Assembly: GCA_047495785.1 (NCBI GenBank)
Contig: JBLDXI010000015.1
Coordinates: 2,976,001 to 3,040,000 of the forward strand
Origin: Lepidodermella squamata
Taxonomy: Eukaryota > Gastrotricha
Length of the DNA stretch: 64,000 nt
Direction: 5' to 3'
Shown: positions 55,501 through 64,000 of the stretch, one piece after another
How the letters are laid out: the number at the start of each line of letters is the position of its first letter
Position numbering within the stretch: the stretch's first letter is position 1
The notes under the pieces: model-generated
Told to the model about the DNA's origin: nothing
The model's input: the letters and a program-made list of their open reading frames with translations, nothing else
Databases searched by the model: none
Program-made: the position numbers and the translations under genes

Positions 55501-58425
55501 CAAGACACCGTGGCAATGGCAGAGGGTGTGGTAAGTGAGACAAAAAAGTGGGAATGTAGCGAAATTGACCTTAAACTGGACTTTCTTTTGAAAATTTCGA
55601 TCATCTTATATTAAGGTGGAGTTTTTAATTTTTTTTTAATTTTGTTTGAAATCGTGATTTTTCATATTTTAAGGTGGAATTTTTAATCTCGATTTTTTCA
55701 AATCTCTGGGCTTAAAAACCGTGATTTTTTTCCAATTTTTTATATCAAGATTATTTTTCATCTCAAGTTTGTGTTTTGTGTTAAGAATACGAACCATGAT
55801 GCCAATATAGAACCGATAATTGAGTGGAAGCGGGCCCTGGTCGCCGAGCATCAGGTAGACGTGGGCTTTGACGAACACCGCCAAGTATGACGGATGCATG
55901 GCCATGACACGTACGAATCTGTCGAGGCGGCCCGTGCGCGTGAATAGATCGGCGAACAGCGCGGCTGTAGGCGCCTGAAAACACAAGAAAAATACAATTA
56001 TTGATCAATACAAAACAGGCGACCAGGCATTGACGCGTGACACGTTTCTCCTCACCCTCTCTCTACAACAAGTTTTTGGCCCGAAAAAGCCACTCAGGCG
56101 TAATAATTTACATTGTTAGCGCTATTGCTGCTATCGCTGTTGTTGAAAACAGGCGACAGCAATGGTGAAGTATCAAAACTATGATCGCTCGCAGCAGAGT
56201 CAATTTGTTCTGAATTGTTCAGCTCGAGGTTTTGCAGAGGAAGTCGCATTTTTGCGTTAAAACTCGGCGGCGGGGCGACTGACGCCGAGCTGTGGCGGCG
56301 TTTCAGCTGCTGCTGCGCCGGCGGCGGGAACCAGCTCAAACCGGCGGATATGTCCATGATAACAACGGCAGACAATTACCGCATAAGTAAGGAGTTCAAG
56401 TGGAAATCAAATTAAAAGGCCAGTGTATTATCGTCTACATTAACATTAACGAGAAAATCAATGCTCCGCCGCATTACAATTCGATAATTCGGCGAGTGAG
56501 AATGAATTGAAGCCTTGTCACGCAAAGAAAGCGATTTTTTTTTAATAAAAACCGGGAGAGAAAATCAATTCTTTTGCTCATTACCCATGGGGCAACTCTA
56601 TTGATACGGCGAACAAGAGGAAGAGGAAAAAAAACTAATTTTCGCCGATATGTGGGAAAAAAATACTGACATTTGTCAGGCAGAATGATTTCGCAAGTTG
56701 AAGCGCAACACAGGAAGCAAAGCGAGGCGAAAAAACCTGAATTGGTAATCAGCGACCAGCCCAGCCACACCGGGCCCAGTGGTTGGTGAGGCGGAGTCGG
56801 AGATAACAAAAACAACACAAATTAGCGTTACATTAAAAAACCAACTCGACGCTTCAATAAAAAACCGAGTCACTATCGAGGGGTTGATTTGAAACAAAGC
56901 GCAACCTGGCACGCATTGCGAGTAATAAAAAAATAATACCAAGAGTTCATAAGAAGTGCGAAGACTCGCTACCAGGTATCAAATAACTCTTCATTTTTTG
57001 CTCGAGAACTCTGCAAGGATGACTGAGTCAGTAATGCACAGGGCACGGCTAAAATTACATTTTAATGCAAATTAACACGTGCCGCGGTTATTCAATAAAT
57101 TAGTAGAAGGGAAATTACACTTAAAGCCAGCAGATTAATGATGAAAAAAATACTGCTGTCGACAGTGAAGGATCGCCTCGCACTGCTTCTTACCTCACAA
57201 AGGTCGTGCTAGGAAAACCTCAGAGAGTACATACCCGCGCGTTTATAAAACATCGCGCCACAGGTAGGGGACGTTTTTTTGCGCCTATATATATAACAAG
57301 GCTTGCTGTCACGCCGCCGGCAAACATACATGCATACATAAAAAAAACGAGATAAAAAATACCCAATTGTTTTGATTTAGCCATATAGGCAAATATACGC
57401 GGCTTAGGATTTTTTCTGCGCCGTTTCCTAATAATGGATGCGGTAATGAAATAATTCCTAGGCATTATCGCGAATTGATTGCGTTGATGATGAGATTGAG
57501 AAGCGGCTGCAATCAAAATGGTAAGATAGTATCACCACTATCAGAAGATGCATTTGACTATGGGCTGAATCAGTTGGTTGTATACATCTGGGAGCAGAGC
57601 ACAAGGTCATGTGAGTGCACATTGCGGTGGGTGCGTTGTATAGAAATATTAATACGTGGATATTTAACACTTTCATATTGTCTTTATTTACACATGGCGC
57701 GTGTTTTTATTATCTAGCGCGCGCTCGTTTCTATGAGTAATTTACGAAGTACTAACGGTTCGATTTGAGAGTGAGTGAAGTGAACTAATTAATATTAACA
57801 ACAATAATAAGGAGATGGTACAAGTATGCACTTACCGCGTCTGACATTACCGACGACTCCGGGCACGCCAATTCGGACTCGGAGATAAAACTACTCGCGT
57901 CTAGTTTAAAAGGCCGCGGTACTTCAACTCCACTATTCTGTACACATAAACGGCAAATAAAAAATTAATGATTCAGCCGGTCGATATTAACTAACAACAA
58001 CAATGACTAACCTTTAAAACCTGGAATATTTCGGCACAATCGTCACGCGTTTCGATGAAGGGTGAGTCGTGCATCAACCGAAGCAGGCCGTAGATAACCT
58101 CTGACTGTGTTGAGTTTACCTGCGTCTGCGTTGAAAGCGCAAGAGGAGCTATGGAAGAGACCGCATCTCGGTGGACACCGTTTTGTCGTGGCAGTAGATG
58201 ATGTGAAACCGGTTGTTGTTGGTGGTGGTGGTACGGCTGAAGGACTTTTATTACGGCGTCGCGCGCCTCACGCCTCACATGAGCATCTCTGCTGCACATT
58301 GCGAATAGCAACCGTTGAACATGTTCACTGGGAACAGCAAGCATTTCGAACGGATTATTTTCCGGCGTCACCGCCGAGTTGTCAGTCGGAACGAATTTAC
58401 TCGCAGAGGATGCCGTGTTGAGCAT
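52596..58425 (-). CDS. SESN: Sestrin, with two possible 5' ends
   Basis: Leucine sensor and stress protein that restrains mTORC1 through GATOR2. Exons 57836-57937 and 58012-58425 (long 5' end) or 56112-56357 (alternative first exon, MDISAGLSWFPP) both end in phase 0 before exon 55795-55974. Then follow 55059-55377, 54190-54785, 52976-53085 and 52596-52917. Products are about 680 or 590 residues. The N-terminal domain has AMHPSYLAVFVKAHVYLMLG, DQGPLPLNYRFYIGIM, ASRHHCCYLVHK, WLKGLSYAPAKL and LSSFVYGCGI. A Ser-rich linker of about 200 residues follows. The C-terminal domain has DFSWQDCACSLANRLYADVG, RRAIWYYIHCLYGIRHDDFD and SSEKVHISLM, the leucine-pocket side. The Cys and Tyr of the AhpD-like site are present, but the His appears shifted. 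Introns carry four TTAAGGTGGA copies. Confidence 0.92.
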
Positions 58426-60605
58426 TTTGCATAAGTCTATTTAAATATAAATAATATTGACTATTCGAAGACAAAAAACACTTGAGGCGATGCGTTGTTG
58501 AAGAACGTGAACGCAGTAATTTGCTATATTGCGAAAAACATCAATAAAGCGGTCGATGGCGCAAGTGAATAACATCATACACACTTGAGCCGACCGCAAA
58601 ATTCAATTTTAGCGGGTAAGAAATAAAATCATACTTTATCGCATTATCGGAATGGAATTCCATATAATCAAACTAGAACATGCAAACATGCTTAGTCACC
58701 GCGAACAGCGACAAATGCTGAAGGAATTCCACGATGTGAGTCACTGCTTACAGGGCAAAGAAACGCATAAAGAAACGCACTATCCAGGGTCGAACGGTCA
58801 AATGGAGTGCGAGAAAGATGATTAAACAAATAATAGCGACTAGGGAGAATGATAGGCGGACTCCATCGAAACTTTAAAAGCTATTTGGCGACACATAAAA
58901 AAAATAAAATTTTTGCTATTCAAGCAATCGCTCTCAAACAGAAGTTCTCAGTTGACTTTAAACTCCCGCTAAACAAGCAGTACATAAGATTTTGATCCCA
59001 TTTTTTTACGATTGAGGAGAAAGATTTATTCCTTCTACCATCGGGTTTAGGTTTCTCAGCATTCAATCTTAAATTCGATTTTAAAGGGTACACGAGGAAA
59101 GAGGGAGTCAATGAGTTACGAGTGTCTGAGAATGATAATTACATTTCTGGGCTTCAAGGTGAGAAAGGTGTTGCGGTATTTGAGCAAAATCCGTCGCTGA
59201 GGAGTCTTACAGCGTGTACATAACTCTCATCATTGAGTAAAGCCGGCCTGATTCCTTACACAAACATGACCATCGACCATTAAAAACCAAGCAATACCCA
59301 AAATAAATCATATTCAACGACGATGACTTATATCATCGAAAACAAGCCCGAAAAAATTTGAGAGTTACATATTGCAAAACAATGATGCAATCGCTACGCA
59401 ATTGACCCTTGACTATTGAACCATGAGGTTGGACGTTACACCTAAAATACTTCGATAAAGTATAGTGTCCAGTAGCTCATTACACGAGCAATGATAATGT
59501 AGGACATTTAGCTTTGAGGGCGCTCAAGTCGAGAGAACCGGTGACATTTAAATGACCATTGGCTCTACAGCGAGTAAAAACTACATGTTATATTTTATGT
59601 GAGCTTCACTATCCATCAAACAGAAGCTCCAGGTGTCCACAAGAACCATATCATCAAAACAGTCAATGGACAATGGATAACTATTTCAATTTCGACAGAG
59701 CTGGAATAAACGAGTACATTAAACTAGGTTTCCAGCATTATTTTGTCTTCAGACCCCTACAGCTGTAATCTAATCATTGCATTGCGGTAATATCTGATCT
59801 AGGGCACCGATAATGAAGTGGAGCAGAGCCAAAATATAATGCAGTCTGCGTCGTAGATCGACTGGTGAGATATGCCGGGTGGCTACGTTACGACAAAGGA
59901 ACAAAGGTTCGCCGGATCCTGTGCGATGCAAAACAGAAGAACAAAAGGCCGGTCAGCTGATTTCGCCGAAAACAAAAGCCTCCTTCTATGTTTTTACATT
60001 AAACTAGAATTAAGGACAAACGAAAACGATTTATGGTATACAATTTTATGATTGTGATATTTTTAGAAATCCAAAAAGTTCAAAAACAAATTATCATATA
60101 AAATGTTACTTTCGGCGTCCCACTTTTTTGCCGGCCGGCATCTCCTCGCCAAATGTGCAACGGTGTGATGGTGCAATGTGCGACTACTTCCTACTTCGTT
60201 ATGTTATTCTGGATACACTTTGGATGCTCTCTGCTCTTCGGTCGTGGCCCGTTGGCCTTTTCATATAAATTATTCGGATGGCCTGCATATGACAATTGTC
60301 ACTTTGGTAGAGAATGGTGATTATCTCGGACAAGTTATAACGTAAAAAAAATCAACAGCATCTAGCAAGTTTCTAATTTACCAGCTGCTATATGCTATGC
60401 TAATCGCTCAACTGGGCTCAACATAGCTATTCAATGACTAATCTTTTTTGTGATAAAATCGTAATTTCATTTAGCATTCAGGCTCCAAGAATTCTCTCTA
60501 AGAGAGTCGTTCAGCAAGTACATCTTGCTTCTCTTGTTTTCTCTTGTCTTGTGAAGTTTTGTTAACATTTTTGTTTGATTTTTCTTAGGGAATTAACAAC
60601 TAGAT
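58426..60605. other. Divergent intergenic region
   Basis: About 2.2 kb between sestrin and the SCAF gene, divergent. Only short open frames; no RNA gene or repeat identified. It should contain both promoters. Confidence 0.5.
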
Positions 60606-63600
60606 ATGGAGGCTGTCAAGGCATTTCAGGCTGAGGTGAGTATATTGAATCAACTTGATCATTTTGTTATAAATTTGCCTACTTTATAGCTTACTTCCCT
60701 GTACGAAATGCGACCTCCTGTTTCTAAAGCCAAAATGGCATCTATTACGAAATCAGCTGTAAAAGCCATAAAATTTTACAAACACGTGGTGCAGAGTGTT
60801 GAAAAATTTATACAAAAGGTAACTACCACTTTCGTATATCACATGGCGCATTGATTAATCCAAATGATTTACCAGTGTAAACCTGAATTCAAAGTTCCTG
60901 GTCTCTACGTGGTCGATTCGATAGTTCGACAGTCTCGCCATCAGTTTGGCGGCCAAAAAGACGTCTTCGGCCCGAGATTCATGAAAAATATCTGTGGCAC
61001 ATTTCAAAATCTACTGAAATGTCCGAAGGATGACTTGGTTGGTTTTGACTTTTCAATCTTACGGAAATGTTACCATTAATCATTGCAGGAAAAAATAAAA
61101 CGTGTCCTGGTGCTTTGGCAGAAAAATAACGTTTTTCCGGCAGAGGTACTGCAGGTTCTGCTCGACTGGGTTAACGACCCGTCGAATCAAGTGATTCAAG
61201 AGAGAGCGAAGCAGCTCGTTCAAGCTCATTCCGGCGGCGAAGCGTCAGGTTCTCGCCACAAATCGAAGGAGCATTCAGAACCATATCAGCCTGGGGATGG
61301 CGACTCATTGGAATTTCCCGGTGACGACCAGCAGGATAGCCAGGTCTCCTCATCTGGCTCTGAAGTTGTTGCCAAGGTTACAAAGCATTTAATGCAAATT
61401 CAAAAAGTGAGCTATTCAAATTTTTAGCTAGATGATTTTAAATGTTGCATTTTCAGTCTCTTCAAAATGGTCCTCAAACTAACGCTTTAGTTGAACTTCG
61501 CCGATTGCAAGATGTTGTAAATAAGCACGGAAATTTACTCGCCGGGCTTGATTCCTCATTACTCGGTCAAATTCAAACAGTGATCGCTTCGCTGATGGAT
61601 AATTGTCGAAATGAGCAACAATCTTCAGATAAGAAACAGTCATCCGGAAAAAGCAAAGAAAAAGGAAGCGTCGATGCTACCAACTTATTTAACAAAAAAT
61701 TGCTCGATTATGATTACGGAGATAGCGAAGAAGAGCAGCAATCGACGAATGATAGCATGGATATTAGCGATGATGATAAAGATGGGTCGATACGAGGCCC
61801 AACTCCAGTTTTCGCTCAGCCTGATCTGCTTCTTCGGATTGAAGAGATTAATAGGACGTTGCAAAGGACAGAGCAGTTGGGGAGATTGCAACAAGAACGG
61901 GAGCAAAATATGAAAATGATGCTCATGCAGCAATTGCCGCCTCCTTTACCTGGATTCGGGCCACCGAACTACCCACCACCGAGTAATTTTCCGTTAACAG
62001 GCCATCCACCTCCACTTTTAGGACCAGGACCGCCTTATCCGCCGTATCAGGGCCCGCCTGTTCCGCCGTTATTACCCGGTGCGCCGCTGCCACCGCCGTT
62101 ACTGGGTCCTGATACCCGGCCATCTCAGAAAAATTCGAAACACCAATCTCGACGTTACAGATCTCGATCGCGTTCCCGTTCTTCTAGATCTAGGTCAAGA
62201 TCTCGATCCCGCTCGTCCCGGTCTAGATCACGGTCCTACTCGCGGTCTAGGTCCAGGTCTAGATCGAACGATCGTAGACGGAGTCGCCGTTACTCAAAAT
62301 CTCGATCCCGATCGCGATCGAATTCTCGCGAACGTCGCCAGAAAAACGAAAGGGAACGCCGGAAGCGTGGCATGCCGCCAGCGCGAGATAGCTGCGTCTC
62401 AATCGCTTCGACAACGATTTGGATCGGTCACTTATCGAAACATACCCGAGAAGCCGAGCTACGACAGCATTGTGAAGACGCGACCCGGGGCGGCCAAGTT
62501 GTTTCTATCAACCTGATCACACCACGAGGCTGTGCTTACGTCACCTTCAACGACCGGCGAGATGCGCAAGTTGCAATTGACGAACTTCAGGGCGTTAAAA
62601 TTCAGGGATTTGCCGCGCGTGTGGAATGGGCGCAGGGCAATGGCGTGAAGGGCGAGGAATTTAAGGAGGCTTGGGACAAGAAAAACGGTGTGACTTACAT
62701 TCCGTGGGAGCAAGTTGGCGAATTTGATTTGCTGAGGCTCGCCGAGGGCGGTGTTGTCGATGAAGACACGCTGCCCGAGGGTATTCGTGACAAATTTATG
62801 GCGGAGTATGAAAAATTACAGGAGGAGAAGCGACTGGCTGAGGAGTTAGCCGAAGAGCGGGCTAGAGCCGAGGCGTTGGAGCGAAGTCGCCGTGGCTCTG
62901 AGGAGGAAACTGCTAGTTTTGAGGAGGGTAGCTACCGGGGTCGGGGTGGCTATCGAGGTGGCTATCGAGGCCGGGGTGGGTTTGGTGGTCGCGGCAGAGG
63001 AGGGGCGAGGTTCCAACAAACTGAGATCGGCCCAGTTGAAGAGCCGCCTCAAATTCGACTTCAAACCGATCTGCCCCTGTTACCCCAGGCGCAAGTTCAA
63101 TCCGCTGGCCCGGCTTTGATTCAGGTCCCGCCTCAGCCCTTGCTACCATTACTAGCCCAGCCGCAGATCAGCCAACCGCCTGCGTTATTCGCAACACCCC
63201 GGTTGCCTGGTTTGACGTTACCGGCTCAATTGACTGGTCTACCCCAGCCGCCTCAACCACCGCAACAGCAACAAAACCCGACAAGGCCAACCGGGCCGGG
63301 TTTGTTGGCTGTTCAACAAGCTATCGCTGCCGGGTCGTTATCAGCCGAGCAGCAGCAGACGATTTTAGGCGAGAAGGAGAAATCGAATTCGCAACAACAG
63401 CAAGACAATAGACCGTCGTCTATCGAGCAATTTCTGCAACAACAGCAGCAATTACCCCAGGCTGGTCAACCCTTCATTTTACCGGGTGGACCTGGGCAGG
63501 GTCCGCAGATTTTGCTGCGGTTACCGAATGGAAATCCGGGCCAGTTGCAGCTCCAGCCGCAAATGCCGATGATCGATGTTGTGACGGCGATGGCGCAGCT

Positions 63601-64000
63601 GAGGCAACAGGCTGAGGCGAGGCAGTTGGCCCAGCAGCAGGCTCAGGTGCAGCAGTTGCTTATTCAAAGGCTTCAGTTGCAGCAGCATCAAGAGGGTCAG
63701 ATGAATTTGATTCGACATTTGCAGCAGCAACAGCAATTGCAACAACAACAGCAACAGGCGCAGATTCAGGCGAGTCAAAACCAGCCGGGTGGTAGCAATG
63801 ACCAGGATGATAACGACCCGGACCAGGACGAGGCGGAGGAGGCGTATCGGCAAATGATGGCCGAGGAAGAGGCGGAGGAGCAGCGCAAGTTGCAACAGAG
63901 CCAGGCGACGGCGCAAATTCAGCCCGGCCAGGCGATTGACATTCAACGGGCTATGATGTTGGCGCAGGGTGGGGCCCAGAACCCGGTTGACTGGCAGCAG
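60606..64000 (+). CDS. SCAF8: SCAF4/SCAF8-type CTD-binding SR protein (3' end outside window)
   Basis: Binds the phosphorylated C-terminal domain of RNA polymerase II and helps choose poly(A) and termination sites. Exons 60606-60635, 60690-60818, 60876-61037, 61089-61406 and 61457 to the window end join in frame. The CID spans residues about 5-140 (LTSLYEMRPPVSKAKMASIT, GLYVVDSIVRQSRHQFG, VLVLWQKNNVFPAEVLQVLL). Then come an acidic/Pro-rich part, an RS domain near 62140-62330 (repeated Arg-Ser, six or more dipeptides in a row), and an RRM near 62410-62640 (TTIWIGHLSK, GCAYVTFNDRRDAQVAID). A charged coiled coil, an RGG patch and long Gln/Pro-rich stretches with CAG/CAA runs follow. CID plus RS plus RRM is diagnostic of SCAF4/8; which one is not resolved. 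Exon 5 exceeds 2.5 kb and is open at 64000. Confidence 0.93.

Larger units (their letters stand above)
26291..55678. repeat. Recurrent 10-mer TTAAGGTGGA, mainly intronic
   Basis: Exact copies on the plus strand: 26291, 30010, 31046, 38683, 43944, 46295, 55611, 55669. On the minus strand: 28665, 28988, 52949, 53937 (left-most base given). Close variants: TTAAGGCGGA at 27222 and 40800, TTAAGGTGGC at 53527, TTAAGGTAGA near 26920 and 43305. Many are followed by A and a T run (AATTTTTA). Ten of the twelve exact copies lie in or at the edge of introns, eight in the sense orientation of the host gene. The element's role is unknown. Confidence 0.8.

Noticed and set aside
63521-63946. Minus-strand open frame of Leu-rich protein
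   Set aside because: Antisense of the CAG/CAA glutamine tracts of the SCAF gene, which read as Leu on the other strand.

Overview
This is animal nuclear DNA. Genes are split by many short introns (often about 50 nt) with GT donors and T-rich AG acceptors, lie on both strands, and have AATAAA poly(A) signals. The gene content (tandem astacin proteases with EGF and CUB domains, a KNL-2/M18BP1 protein, sestrin, V-ATPase subunit E, ORMDL, MARCH6, akirin) and the compact introns point to an ecdysozoan, most likely a nematode that is not a close Caenorhabditis relative. That placement is an inference. No bacterial, organellar or rRNA sequence and no complete tRNA was seen.

Layout: 0-5.1 kb, two tandem secreted astacin metalloproteases (minus; the first runs off the left edge). 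6-7.5 kb, an ankyrin-repeat protein with a signal peptide (plus). 7.9-9.2 kb, a decayed GABA-B-receptor-like fragment (minus). 9.2-12.5 kb, no gene. 12.5-13.5 kb, holocytochrome c synthase. 13.5-16.3 kb, no gene. 16.3-21.7 kb, an MLX-type bHLH-Zip gene followed 270 bp later by KNL-2/M18BP1. 24-26.5 kb, an SLC26/SulP anion transporter. 27-34.3 kb, four minus-strand genes: F-box, V-ATPase E, ORMDL and MBOAT7. 35.3-38 kb, intronless MARCH6/Doa10. 38.3-39 kb, akirin. 40.3-47.6 kb, phosphoserine aminotransferase, whose two large introns hold an antisense nested gene, two terminal-inverted-repeat elements (one with a FLYWCH-like ORF) and a broken Myb/SANT-like ORF. 48.8 kb, an interstitial TTAGGG tract. 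49-52.6 kb, AT-rich with no gene. 52.6-58.4 kb, sestrin with two possible 5' ends (minus). 60.6 kb to the end, an SCAF4/SCAF8-type CTD-binding RNA protein (plus, runs off the right edge).

The genes are mostly unrelated housekeeping functions: mitochondrial cytochrome c maturation, centromere identity, anion transport, lysosomal acidification, sphingolipid and phosphoinositide control, ER protein degradation, serine synthesis, amino-acid/stress signalling and transcription termination. The most unusual signal is a 10-mer, TTAAGGTGGA. It occurs 12 times between 26 and 56 kb (about 0.1 expected by chance), ten times inside or at the edge of introns. It is absent from the first 26 kb. Intron boundaries were placed by eye from GT/AG signals, reading-frame continuity and family alignment from memory.
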